NCBI GenBank assembly: GCA_002379855.1
Contig: DFUX01000026.1
Location: forward strand, 1-23,457
Direction: 5' to 3'
Source: Cloacimonetes bacterium UBA4175
GTDB lineage: Bacteria > Cloacimonadota > Cloacimonadia > Cloacimonadales > Cloacimonadaceae
Length of the DNA stretch: 23,457 nt
Shown here: positions 14,696 through 23,265 of the stretch, piece by piece
Numbering within the stretch: the first letter of the stretch is position 1
How the letters are laid out: each line of letters starts with the position of its first letter
The notes under the pieces: model-generated
Told to the model about the DNA's origin: nothing
What the model saw: only the letters and a program-made list of their open reading frames with translations
Database searches by the model: none
Made by a program: the position numbers and the translations under genes

Positions 14696-16754
14696 AAAGA
14701 CCAAGAATTGGAATAAGTTCCTAACATATGCAGGCATAGCCTTTTGTGTGCTGTTTGGCATCTTCTTGGGAGCCTTTTGGTTCTATCAGGATGAACTGCC
14801 GCCCACCAGCGAGTTGCGCAATTACACTCTGCGCACAGGCAGTGAAGTGTACGATCGCAACGGCCGCATGATCTATATCTTTGCCTTCGAAAAGCGCAAG
14901 TTGGTATCACTCAAAGAACTGCCCCCCCATCTGATCGACGCCTTGCTGGTAACCGAGGACAAGAGGTTTTACAGCCACTTTGGCATCGATCCAATCAGCA
15001 ACGTGAGAGCCCTGCTGGTCGATATAATCACCATGGATTTCTCGCAGGGTGCAAGCACCATTACCCAACAAATGGCCAGGAATATGTTTCTCACCCTGGA
15101 CAAAAAGATCTCCCGCAAGATGAAGGAAGTCATCCTCGCCTTGAGGATAGAGGCCACTTTCTCCAAAGACGAGATTCTGGAGATCTACTTTAACAAGATC
15201 TTCTGGGGAGAACAAAACCACGGAGTGGAAACTGCCTCCCTGTATTACTTTGACAAACACGCAAGGGACCTGACCATTGCCGAGTCCGCCATGCTGGTGG
15301 GCATGATCCAAAGACCCAACTATTATGACCCAAACAAACACCCTGAACAGGCCAAGCAGCGGCGTGACATGGTGCTCAAGCGCATGTATAAATCCAGAAA
15401 GATCAGTGAAGACGAGTACAACGCGGCAGTAGCCACACCGGTGAATCCCAAACTGGCTGGCGGCAACCGCTTTTCCAGAGACTACTTCATAGAGTATGTA
15501 AGGCTCTACCTGGAAAAGAAGTATGGCACAGACCGTTTGTTTGAAGGCGGCCTGAAAATCTATACCACATTGGACAACGACCTGTCCACCTACGCGGATT
15601 CGGTCATGAACGCCTATCTGACCAGAGTGGAAAACTCCGGCAACTTTACCCATAAGTATTCACAGGTACCCAAGGAGGTTGTGGATATCAACACGAAGTA
15701 TATTCAAGGCGGCTTGGTGCTGATGGAAAATAAAACCGGGTATGTACGCGCCTTGATTGGCGGCAGAAGCTTCAAACACAATAAATTCAACCGCATGACC
15801 CAAGCCAGGCGCCAGCCCGGATCGGCTATCAAACCCATATATTACACTCTGGCGGTGGAAAAAGGCTACACGCCTGCCACAGTTATCAACGACGCGCCCA
15901 TTTCCTTCGGTTCGGGAGAATCGAGGTGGACTCCCCAAAACGCAAACATGTCCTACCGCGGCTACATCAGGATGCGCGTAGCTTTGCAATGGTCTGTAAA
16001 TATCTGGGCGGTAAAGTGTGCCTCGGATATCGGGCTGAACACCGTTAACGATGCTTTCAGGCGTTTTGGTATCAGGCCATACAAAGATAAGCTTGATGAT
16101 CTCTCCGCGGCTTTGGGCAGCCATGAAGTGGTTCCAATTAGCCTGATCTCGGGCTACACTGCCTTTCCCAATGGCGGCACCCGGGTTACACCCGTGTTCA
16201 TCACCAAAGTGGAGGATACGAAAGGCCATGTCCTGGAAAGAATCAGCACCACCAGAACCAAGGTCTGTTCTCCTCAGGTGGCATATATCATGACCAGCAT
16301 GCTGCAAACCGTTGCCAGTTCAGGCACTGGCGCCAGCTCACGCAACGGTTATTACTGGCAAAATGCCGGTAAGACGGGTACCACCGACAACTACAACGAT
16401 TCATGGTTCATTGGCTTTAACAAGGCTTTTACGCTTGGTATCTGGATGGGATTCGACAACACAAAGGTAAAATCTGGCTCTGCCACGGCTGTGAGCATCT
16501 GGGGTCCCATTATGACCAAGGCGATCAGGCTGGATAACCGCGGACGCACTCCCGCCGCGGGTGATCCCCGCTATTCATTCAGCGAACCAGAAGGGATCGT
16601 GCAGCAAAACATCAATCCCCGCACTGGGCATGCAGTTTCCTCTGGAGGAATACCGGAAGTCTTCATCGAGGGCGAGGTTCCCCCAACAGTCAGAGATACT
16701 CTCAAATACAATTTCTACCCTACCAGTTGGGGTTATCAAGACAGTTTCCAATAG
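14685..16754 (+). CDS. mrcA: Bifunctional penicillin-binding protein 1A (class A PBP)
   Basis: A 689-residue class A PBP that polymerises and cross-links peptidoglycan at the outer face of the cytoplasmic membrane. One N-terminal anchor helix (about 13-35) is followed by a GT51 transglycosylase domain with catalytic E91 in TEDKRFYSHFG and the QGASTITQQMARN motif. The transpeptidase domain has S380-A-I-K383, S437-V-N439 and K563-T-G565, so all three penicillin-binding motifs are intact. The length is on the short side for PBP1A, and no C-terminal add-on domain is seen. It overlaps the Gx gene by 11 nt, and the neighbouring glycosyltransferase and GlmU-like genes place it in an envelope-synthesis block. 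Confidence 0.95.
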   Translation: MAIKKTKNWNKFLTYAGIAFCVLFGIFLGAFWFYQDELPPTSELRNYTLRTGSEVYDRNGRMIYIFAFEKRKLVSLKELPPHLIDALLVTEDKRFYSHFGIDPISNVRALLVDIITMDFSQGASTITQQMARNMFLTLDKKISRKMKEVILALRIEATFSKDEILEIYFNKIFWGEQNHGVETASLYYFDKHARDLTIAESAMLVGMIQRPNYYDPNKHPEQAKQRRDMVLKRMYKSRKISEDEYNAAVATPVNPKLAGGNRFSRDYFIEYVRLYLEKKYGTDRLFEGGLKIYTTLDNDLSTYADSVMNAYLTRVENSGNFTHKYSQVPKEVVDINTKYIQGGLVLMENKTGYVRALIGGRSFKHNKFNRMTQARRQPGSAIKPIYYTLAVEKGYTPATVINDAPISFGSGESRWTPQNANMSYRGYIRMRVALQWSVNIWAVKCASDIGLNTVNDAFRRFGIRPYKDKLDDLSAALGSHEVVPISLISGYTAFPNGGTRVTPVFITKVEDTKGHVLERISTTRTKVCSPQVAYIMTSMLQTVASSGTGASSRNGYYWQNAGKTGTTDNYNDSWFIGFNKAFTLGIWMGFDNTKVKSGSATAVSIWGPIMTKAIRLDNRGRTPAAGDPRYSFSEPEGIVQQNINPRTGHAVSSGGIPEVFIEGEVPPTVRDTLKYNFYPTSWGYQDSFQ

Positions 16755-16765
16755 GTTCTGATATT

Positions 16766-17920
16766 TTGCTGCGCGATATACTCTTTGTGATTCTCTGCTT
16801 TTTGATTGGCTCCGGCTTTGTCACCTACATAGTTTTTTGCATCCGTTTCTGGTTTGGCTACAAGAATTACACCCCAGTGAAAAGCTTCCGCAAGCGTACT
16901 GTCTCGGTGATCGTGGTTACCCGCAATGAAGGCAGGAATCTGCCCACCTTGCTTACCGCGCTGGTCAATCAGGATTACCCTCGGGATCTGTATGAGATCA
17001 TAATTGCCGATGATGCTTCGGAGGACGACACCGCGGAGCTTGTGGCCAGACACATGGATCTTGGAGTCAGGCTGCTCTATTTAAGCATCCCCGGCCGGGA
17101 CAAAGTGTTTTCTCCCAAGAAAAATGCGCTCAAGCAAGCGATAGCTGCCTCCAACGGAGAGATCATCATCACCACCGATGCCGACTGCATCGTACCCCTC
17201 ACCTGGATCACATCCATGATCGAGGCCTTTGCCGATGACGTATCCATGGTCGCCGGTTATTCGCGCACCAAACTTGAAAGCTGGGATAAGGCATCCTTGG
17301 TGCAGAAATACGAGCATTTTGACTTTGCGGGCACCTATATGGTGTTAGGTGGGGGTTACACGATCGGTAGAAGCTGGGCCTGCATAGGTCAGAATCTGGC
17401 TTATACCCGGGCTGCTTTTGAGTCTGTGGGGGGCTTTTCCAAAATCGAACATCTGATCTCCGGGGATGACGTCAACCTGCTGCAACTTATGCGCCGCGCC
17501 GGACACCGGATCATTTTCAATTTCGACAAACGGAGTTTTGTGCACACCCTTCCTGTCAAAAGCTGGAAACAGCTTACCAACCAGCGCTCCCGCTGGGCGT
17601 CAAACATGAAGTATCAGCTCAAGTTCGATCCGGAATTCTTCTTCATCCTCCTATCCATGGCTTTCATGTATTGGGGAGGCATCCTGATGCTGGCCTTCAA
17701 CTGGAAGCTCGCCCTGCTCATCTACGCGTTTCGCATCCTGGTGGAAAACATCTTCTTTAGTTACGCCAGGTCGCACTTTGAGGTGTCCGCTAAAATGATG
17801 CTCTTCTACCCCATTTGGCTGCTGATTCAGAACTTCTTTTTGGTCTTCACCATGGTGCTGGGGCAATTTAACCTCTTCGTATGGCATGGCAAAAAGCCCT
17901 ATAAAAGGAGCAAGGCATGA
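16766..17920 (+). CDS. Membrane glycosyltransferase, family 2
   Basis: A 384-residue GT-A glycosyltransferase that should use a nucleotide sugar on the cytoplasmic side. An N-terminal membrane helix (about 4-28) precedes the catalytic domain, with D82-D83, the DxD motif D138-A-D140, the likely catalytic GDD (D234-D235) and QRSRW (273-277), the QxxRW of processive-type GT2 enzymes. Two to three C-terminal membrane spans follow. The start is uncertain. A TTG at 16766 is 9 nt after AGGT and leaves an 11-nt gap to PBP1A. A TTG at 16727 would overlap PBP1A by 28 nt without a Shine-Dalgarno. The acceptor is unknown; a lipid or polysaccharide product is likely. It overlaps the next gene by ATGA. Confidence 0.88.
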   Translation: MLRDILFVILCFLIGSGFVTYIVFCIRFWFGYKNYTPVKSFRKRTVSVIVVTRNEGRNLPTLLTALVNQDYPRDLYEIIIADDASEDDTAELVARHMDLGVRLLYLSIPGRDKVFSPKKNALKQAIAASNGEIIITTDADCIVPLTWITSMIEAFADDVSMVAGYSRTKLESWDKASLVQKYEHFDFAGTYMVLGGGYTIGRSWACIGQNLAYTRAAFESVGGFSKIEHLISGDDVNLLQLMRRAGHRIIFNFDKRSFVHTLPVKSWKQLTNQRSRWASNMKYQLKFDPEFFFILLSMAFMYWGGILMLAFNWKLALLIYAFRILVENIFFSYARSHFEVSAKMMLFYPIWLLIQNFFLVFTMVLGQFNLFVWHGKKPYKRSKA

Positions 17921-19128
17921 TAATTTTCGACGATTTGCAGGCTGCTGCCTTTTACCCCCTGACCCTCAGCAGAAGCGTGGGCGATCTGCGCTGCGGCATC
18001 CTGAAGCTGCGGCAGAGACTGCAGGAACTTTTGCACGATGAAGACAGCGCGGTCTGGATTGAACCCCGCCTGGTCAGGCTTTACCGGGAACGCCATTCGG
18101 ACTGGAACGTGAACCGGCACCCCGCCGCAGAAACCTTGTGGGTGAATTCCCGCCTGCGCCCCTTACCCGAAAACATCGAAGCCGTCCAAAGCCTCAAAAG
18201 CGGAGAATGCCTTGTTTCCGGCAGCGCGCCGGTGGCCTTCAGGGGCCTGCCCGCCCCGGAATTTACCCTTGCCGCGGATTACTTTGCGCAAGCCGGATAC
18301 AAGATCATAGCCTTGGAATCCTGCCTCTACCGCAACCTCAGCGATCTGATTCAGGACAACGCGCGGCTGCTGGCCTTTGATTTCGACCATTTTTTCCACG
18401 ATAAGGATGAGGAATTTGATACCGAGCCCGGCGTCACGGTGCTGAATCCCTATCAGGTATGGATAGCGGAAGATGTTCAACTCAAGCCTGGCGTCGTGCT
18501 GGATGCCTCTGAAGGCCCGATCGTGCTGGACGGCGGCGTCAGGATCTTGCCCAACTCCGTCATCATGGGCCCCGCCTACATTGGCAAATCAAGCCTCATC
18601 AAAGCGGGTGCGAAGATTTACGGAGGCACCTCCATCGGCCCGGTCTGCAAGGTCGGCGGAGAGGTGGAAGGCAGCATCTTCCAGGCCTACTCAAACAAGC
18701 AACACGATGGCTTTTTGGGCCATAGCTTCATCGGGGAATGGGTCAACATCGGCGCCGACACCAACAACAGCGACCTCAAAAACACCTATAAAAACGTGGC
18801 CTTCCATTCCTATCTCGAAAATGCCAGGATAGACAGCGGCACTATGTTTCTGGGAACCATGGTGGGAGACCACACAAAGCTTGGCATCAACTGCAGCATC
18901 AATACCGGATCTGTGATTGGCGTGGGCTGCAACCTCTGGGATTCCGACCTGATCTCGGATTTTATCCCCGATTTTTCCTGGGGGCCTGCCCGGGAGCTCA
19001 CATCCTATCGTTTTGACGCCTTCTGTCAGGTCGCGGCCACCGTAAAAAGCAGGCGCGGCCTGTCCTTCACGGAGGCTGAAGAGGAGCTTTACTCCCGGAT
19101 ACACGCCGCGCGGCTCGCCCAGATCTAA
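17917..19128 (+). CDS. GlmU-like sugar nucleotidyltransferase/acyltransferase (alternative bacterial type)
   Basis: A 403-residue protein of the 'alternative bacterial GlmU' type (TIGR03991-like, common in Bacteroidota). The N-terminal half begins MIIFDD and has LTLSRSVGDLRCG, a shortened nucleotidyltransferase-like domain. From about 165 onward there is a left-handed beta-helix of hexapeptide repeats, with the family-defining stretch around QAYSNKQHDGFLGHSFIG and GADTNNSDLKNTY. True GlmU acetylates glucosamine-1-phosphate and makes UDP-GlcNAc; activity of this shorter type is inferred. The canonical GlmU uridylyltransferase loop GxGTRMxS is absent. It overlaps the glycosyltransferase gene by 4 nt, fitting a role in supplying an activated amino sugar. 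Confidence 0.85.
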   Translation: MIIFDDLQAAAFYPLTLSRSVGDLRCGILKLRQRLQELLHDEDSAVWIEPRLVRLYRERHSDWNVNRHPAAETLWVNSRLRPLPENIEAVQSLKSGECLVSGSAPVAFRGLPAPEFTLAADYFAQAGYKIIALESCLYRNLSDLIQDNARLLAFDFDHFFHDKDEEFDTEPGVTVLNPYQVWIAEDVQLKPGVVLDASEGPIVLDGGVRILPNSVIMGPAYIGKSSLIKAGAKIYGGTSIGPVCKVGGEVEGSIFQAYSNKQHDGFLGHSFIGEWVNIGADTNNSDLKNTYKNVAFHSYLENARIDSGTMFLGTMVGDHTKLGINCSINTGSVIGVGCNLWDSDLISDFIPDFSWGPARELTSYRFDAFCQVAATVKSRRGLSFTEAEEELYSRIHAARLAQI

Positions 19129-19146
19129 TACACGCATGGAGTTATA

Positions 19147-19983
19147 ATGCAAGAATATATAGAAGTGGAATTTCGCTCCGGGCGCCTGGGTTACTACCAG
19201 AACACCCAGAATCTGCCCCTCAAGCCGGAAGAACTGATCATTGTGGAAGTGGAGCGGGGCGAAGATATCGCCCAAATCGTCCACCTGAGCATCAGCGAAA
19301 AAGAGCTTGATGCTCAACAGACTGGAAAAGGCTACGGCATCCGCCGCATCGCCACCCAGGAAGATATCGACAAGATGCGCAACCTGCCCTCGGAGGAGGA
19401 GAAAGCAGCCACTATCTTTGTGGATATCCTGCAGCGCTACCCTTTCGCCATGAAACTGATTGAAACTATTTACCAGTTCGATGGCAACAAGCTCACTTTT
19501 TTCTTCACCGCCGATGGACGCATCGACTTTCGCGTCTTTGTGCGCGAACTGGCCAATGTTTTCCGCACCCGCATCGAGCTTCATCAGACCACAGGCAGGG
19601 ATGAAGCCAAGCGGCTGGGCGGCTTTGGCATGTGCGGCGTGCAATACTGCTGCGGAAGCTTTCTCAAACGCTTCAATCAGGTCACGATCAAAATGGCAAA
19701 AGACCAAAACCTGGCTGGCAACCTCTCCAAAATCTCTGGCCCTTGCGGGCGCTTGCTCTGCTGCCTCAACTTTGAAGAGGATTTTTATCTGGAAGAAAGC
19801 CGCGATTACCCGATACCCGGCACCTGCGTGGAGCTAAAAGGCAAAAAGGTGTATGTGTTCAAAACCGATATCCTGAACAAACGCGTCCATCTTTCCGATG
19901 AAAACCAAGCCGTCACTGACATCGATCTGGAAGCCTTCAAAAAGTTGAAAGTGCTCACTGTTCCGGAAATCGAGATATGCTAA
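19147..19983 (+). CDS. ricT: PSP1-domain protein, RicT/YaaT-like
   Basis: A 278-residue cytoplasmic protein of the PSP1/RicT family. The conserved cysteine-rich core is intact: GFGMCGVQYCCGSFLKRF followed by GPCGRLLCCLNFE, with the family's HQTTGRDEAKRLGG just before. In Bacillus, RicT (YaaT) works with RicA and RicF in an iron-sulfur complex that affects RNase Y-dependent mRNA processing. RicA and RicF genes are not in the window. GGAGT at 19138-19142 precedes the ATG at normal distance. The 18-nt gap to the GlmU-like gene is the longest in the fourteen-gene run. The end overlaps rlmN by 7 nt. Confidence 0.9.
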   Translation: MQEYIEVEFRSGRLGYYQNTQNLPLKPEELIIVEVERGEDIAQIVHLSISEKELDAQQTGKGYGIRRIATQEDIDKMRNLPSEEEKAATIFVDILQRYPFAMKLIETIYQFDGNKLTFFFTADGRIDFRVFVRELANVFRTRIELHQTTGRDEAKRLGGFGMCGVQYCCGSFLKRFNQVTIKMAKDQNLAGNLSKISGPCGRLLCCLNFEEDFYLEESRDYPIPGTCVELKGKKVYVFKTDILNKRVHLSDENQAVTDIDLEAFKKLKVLTVPEIEIC

Positions 19984-21002
19984 ACAGCATCTACGGCATC
20001 TACCCGCCGGATCTTTTACTTTTTTTGGGAAAAGACTTCCCCGCCTACCGGGGCAAACAGTTGCTGGACTGGCTGTATCGCAAGTTCGTCTTCGAGCCGG
20101 AGCGGATGACCAATCTGCCCGCCGGGTTTCGCGAACACCTGAGCCGCAGCTTCGATTTCAGCGTTCCCGCCATAGATCAGGAACTGCTGTCCTCCGATGG
20201 CAGCAGAAAGTTTCGTCTGGTGCTGGCCGACGGCGTCCGCGTCGAAATGGTCTTGATGCCCGAAGCCAAAAAACTGACCCTCTGCGTCTCTTCCCAGGTG
20301 GGCTGTGCCCGAACCTGCGCCTTTTGCGCCACCGGAAGAATGGGCCTCAGCCGCAATCTGCAGACGCATGAGATCGTGCAGCAGGTGCTCCTGGCCCGCA
20401 AAATAGCCGGAACCCCCATCACCAACCTGGTTTTTATGGGTATGGGCGAGCCAATGGACAACCTCGACAACGTCCTGGACGCCCTCAAACTGCTCCAGCA
20501 CGACAGCACCCTCAAACTCAGCCCCCGGCGCACCACCCTCTCCACCTGCGGGGTCGTGCCCGGCATCCACAAGCTGACCGGGTCCGGCGTCAAAGTCAAA
20601 CTGGCGGTGTCGCTCAACGCCGCTTCCGACGATATCCGTGGCTCCCTGATGCCGGTCAATCACAGGTTTCCCCTGGATATCCTCAAAAAGTCTTTGCTCA
20701 ACTATCAGAGGCGCAGCCCCTTCCGCATCACCCTGGAATACATCCTGATCCCGGAGGTGAACATGAGCGGCCAGGACCTGAAGCATCTGCGCAAATTCTG
20801 CTCAGACCTCTCCTGCAAAATCAACTTCATCCCCTACAACCCCGTTCCGGCCCTCTCCTACCGCAGCCCCACCGAGGCTGAAATAGACGCCTTTCTCAAA
20901 GCCGCCCGGGAAATCCCCCAAGCCATCACCCTGCGGCGCAGCAAGGGCTCCGACATCTTGGGAGCCTGCGGCCAGTTGGCGGCGCGGAACAAAGAAGCAT
21001 AG
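19977..21002 (+). CDS. rlmN: 23S rRNA (adenine-C2)-methyltransferase RlmN
   Basis: A 341-residue radical SAM methyltransferase that places the C2 methyl on A2503 of 23S rRNA (and A37 of some tRNAs). The cluster motif is C110-ARTC-AFC117 (CX3CX2C). The two mechanism cysteines of the family are also present: C103 in LCVSSQVGC, 7 residues ahead of the cluster as in E. coli (118 versus 125), and C331 in GACGQL near the end. MGMGEPMDN and SLNA motifs agree. RlmN and the resistance enzyme Cfr are relatives; the full N-terminal domain and overall match favour RlmN. It overlaps ricT by 7 nt. Confidence 0.96.
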   Translation: MLNSIYGIYPPDLLLFLGKDFPAYRGKQLLDWLYRKFVFEPERMTNLPAGFREHLSRSFDFSVPAIDQELLSSDGSRKFRLVLADGVRVEMVLMPEAKKLTLCVSSQVGCARTCAFCATGRMGLSRNLQTHEIVQQVLLARKIAGTPITNLVFMGMGEPMDNLDNVLDALKLLQHDSTLKLSPRRTTLSTCGVVPGIHKLTGSGVKVKLAVSLNAASDDIRGSLMPVNHRFPLDILKKSLLNYQRRSPFRITLEYILIPEVNMSGQDLKHLRKFCSDLSCKINFIPYNPVPALSYRSPTEAEIDAFLKAAREIPQAITLRRSKGSDILGACGQLAARNKEA

Positions 21003-21011
21003 GAGCTTTGC

Positions 21012-21785
21012 ATGAACAAGATCGAAACCATTGCCAGAAAACTGTTTGGAGACAACCCGCCCTGCCGCTGCGGAGGCGGACATCAGATCTGCCTCGGCTG
21101 CGCCGTTTGCCGCGCCGGTATGCCGGACATGATCTTCGATCCTGCCCAGGGAATCGCCTCCATCATCGACGCCACGCTGCTCAAAGCCGACGCCACCCAG
21201 GAAGAGGTGAACGCCCTTTGCGACCTCGCCAACGATTACAAATGCGCCTCCGTCTGCGTCAACTCCCACTTTTCCCACCCCTTGCAGTTGCGGCTTTCAT
21301 CCTCTGTCAAATCATGCACGGTCATCAATTTCCCCCTCGGCGCGGGCTACATGTATGCCGTGGTGGCGGAAGCCATGGCGGTGATCAACACCGGCATCGA
21401 AGAACTGGATATGGTCCAGAACCTCTCCGCTGTCAAAAACGGCCAGCCCAACCTCTCCTATGATCTGATCAGATCGGTGGCTGAACTTTGCCGTGCCAAC
21501 AAAGTGTTGCTCAAAGTGATACTGGAAACCTGCTACCTGAGCGAGGAGGAGATCATCACCTGCTGCCTCTACGCCAAGAAGGCGGGAGCGGAGTTTGTGA
21601 AGACCTCCACCGGTTTCGGCAGCGCCGGCGCAAGCGTGGAAAACGTGCGCCTGATGCGTGAGACTGTGGGCCCCAAGCTGGGAGTCAAGGCTTCCGGCGG
21701 CATCCGCACCCGCGAACAGGCTTTGCAGATGATCGCTGCCGGGGCCAACCGGATCGGCGCCAGCGCCGTCAAAGCGCTGGTTTAG
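21012..21785 (+). CDS. deoC: Deoxyribose-phosphate aldolase with cysteine-rich N-terminal extension
   Basis: DeoC splits 2-deoxyribose-5-phosphate into acetaldehyde and glyceraldehyde-3-phosphate by a Schiff base in the cytoplasm. The 257-residue product has the aldolase barrel from about residue 45. Its key residues are D133 (ELDMV), the Schiff-base lysine K197 in VKTSTGFG, and K226 in KASGG. The usual IDHTLLK reads IDATLLK. Unlike ordinary DeoC of about 220 residues, it carries about 40 extra N-terminal residues with five cysteines (C18, C20, C27, C30, C33) plus H24, which look like a metal-binding knuckle. AGGAG at 21001-21005, 6 nt upstream, fixes the start, so the extension is translated. 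It is followed 9 nt later by thyX. Confidence 0.93.
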   Translation: MNKIETIARKLFGDNPPCRCGGGHQICLGCAVCRAGMPDMIFDPAQGIASIIDATLLKADATQEEVNALCDLANDYKCASVCVNSHFSHPLQLRLSSSVKSCTVINFPLGAGYMYAVVAEAMAVINTGIEELDMVQNLSAVKNGQPNLSYDLIRSVAELCRANKVLLKVILETCYLSEEEIITCCLYAKKAGAEFVKTSTGFGSAGASVENVRLMRETVGPKLGVKASGGIRTREQALQMIAAGANRIGASAVKALV

Positions 21786-21794
21786 GCGGTCAGA

Positions 21795-23198
21795 ATGCTG
21801 CAAGTGCGTCTGGCCGGATACAACGTGGACAGCTCCCTGCTGAGCAGCCTGGACAACCCCGCCGCAACCCCCGAAACCATCTCCGCCGCCTACGCCCGCG
21901 TCAGCCGCAGCCCCAAAACTGTGACTGAACTGCGTTCCGACGCCCTGCGGGAGATCAACAAGGCACGGCGCTCCAACCAAAACATCATCTTTGAGATGGG
22001 GCACGCCTCGATCGCCGAGCACGCGGTCTTCAATTTTGATATTATCGGCATTTCCCGCCTGCTGGCGGAAACCGTTGAATCCATCCGGCTGGCTTCCTTC
22101 ACCGAAAAATCACAGCGCTATGTGACCTTCACCCAAGCCTGGGTGTTACCCGCAGAACTGGACTCGCGGCCCGAACTGCGCGACCGCTATGAGGCTTTGA
22201 TGGATGCCCTCTTTACGGAATACCAGCGGAGCTTTGAAGCCCTGGTAAAACATCATCGCGCCAAGCACCCCGAACTGTCCGAAACAGAACTGGAATGCAA
22301 GGCCAAGGAAGACGCCCGCTATATCCTCCCCCTGGCCACCCAGACCCAATTGGGGCTTACCATCAACGCCCGCAGCCTGGAAAACCTGCTCCGCCGCCTG
22401 GACGCCCATCCCCTCCAGGAAGCGCGGGAGCTTTACCATGCCTTGCTGGAGGATGTGCGCAAGATTTGCCCCTCGCTAATCCGCCATGCCAGCAAGGATG
22501 ATTTTCATGGCAACTTCAAGCTGCCGCACGTGTCACTTCTGGAGGATGGCTTCGACATCGAAGAAACGGTGCGGATGATAACTGTTCCCTCCGATCCGGA
22601 CAATCGCATCCTGGCCGCCCTGCTCTATGAGCGGAGCCAGGGCGATTATGCCGCCTGTCTGGAGTATGTCCGTTCCCTGGATGCTGAGGCCAAGGCGGAG
22701 CTTTACCGCCGGATTTTTGCCGGAATCAAGCCCTGGAGCAAGCTGCCCCGCGCTTTTGAACTGGCGGAATTCACCTTCGAGCTAAAAATGTCCGAAAGCT
22801 GCTGGGCGCAGTTCAAACGCCACCGCATCGGCACCTTTGTCAAACAGGCTTTCCCTTACGATGAAACCTATCTCCTGCCCGGGCCAATCATCTCTATCAG
22901 GCGCAGGAAACACTGGAGCAGATTGCAGGATATGAGTTTTGATTTGATAACGCAGCTTGCCAACATCAATCTGGCTCTGGCTGCCTACGTCCGCACCAAT
23001 GCCGACAAGGTGAAAGTGCTGGCCAGGATGAACTTGCGCGAACTATACCACTTCACCCGCCTCCGCAGCGACGAGCATGCCCAATGGGAGATTCGCAAGC
23101 TTTCCAAACTGATGACCCGCCATATCCAAAAAGTAGCACCCCTCAGCGCCAGTTACCTCTGCGGAAAAAGCGAGCTTGTGGAGAGCAAAAGGGACTAA
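21795..23198 (+). CDS. thyX: Tandem-domain ThyX-like flavin-dependent thymidylate synthase
   Basis: ThyX makes dTMP from dUMP with methylenetetrahydrofolate and FAD, replacing ThyA. This 467-residue protein is about twice the usual size and reads as two ThyX-like halves. The N-terminal half has a GHASIAEHAVFNFDI helix and a degenerate signature at 96-109, SIRLASFTEKSQRY, where the usual RHR start is SIR. The C-terminal half has QFKRHRIGTFV with RHR at 342-344 but lacks the NExSxRY part. Double-length ThyX proteins occur in other bacteria, so this is probably a genuine architecture rather than damage. GGCGG a few bases upstream is a weak Shine-Dalgarno. The gap to deoC is 9 nt, and the gene ends the long operon. 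Confidence 0.85.
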   Translation: MLQVRLAGYNVDSSLLSSLDNPAATPETISAAYARVSRSPKTVTELRSDALREINKARRSNQNIIFEMGHASIAEHAVFNFDIIGISRLLAETVESIRLASFTEKSQRYVTFTQAWVLPAELDSRPELRDRYEALMDALFTEYQRSFEALVKHHRAKHPELSETELECKAKEDARYILPLATQTQLGLTINARSLENLLRRLDAHPLQEARELYHALLEDVRKICPSLIRHASKDDFHGNFKLPHVSLLEDGFDIEETVRMITVPSDPDNRILAALLYERSQGDYAACLEYVRSLDAEAKAELYRRIFAGIKPWSKLPRAFELAEFTFELKMSESCWAQFKRHRIGTFVKQAFPYDETYLLPGPIISIRRRKHWSRLQDMSFDLITQLANINLALAAYVRTNADKVKVLARMNLRELYHFTRLRSDEHAQWEIRKLSKLMTRHIQKVAPLSASYLCGKSELVESKRD

Positions 23199-23228
23199 TC
23201 ACAAAGCACACCAGACCCTAAAGCCGTG

Positions 23229-23256
23229 TCATTCCGGGCTTGGCCAGGGATCCAGT
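23229..23256. repeat. GTCATTCC-type dispersed repeat core
   Basis: The stretch starts GTCATTCCGGGCTTGGCC and continues through GGGATCCAGT. Its 3' part, CTTGGCCAGGGATCCAGT at 23239-23256, recurs at 23372-23389 with 15 of 18 identical bases, in the same direction, on the other side of the 85-nt repeat. Sequences of this kind are common dispersed intergenic repeats in bacteria. Confidence 0.6.
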
Positions 23257-23265
23257 ACACAGGGG

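Noticed and set aside
18691..19707. 338-codon antisense open frame across the GlmU-like and ricT genes
   Set aside because: Both plus-strand genes show intact conserved motifs here. The antisense product has no recognisable motif and arises from codon bias.
20016..20786. 256-codon antisense open frame inside rlmN
   Set aside because: It is a shadow of rlmN, whose cluster motif and mechanism cysteines are all present on the plus strand.
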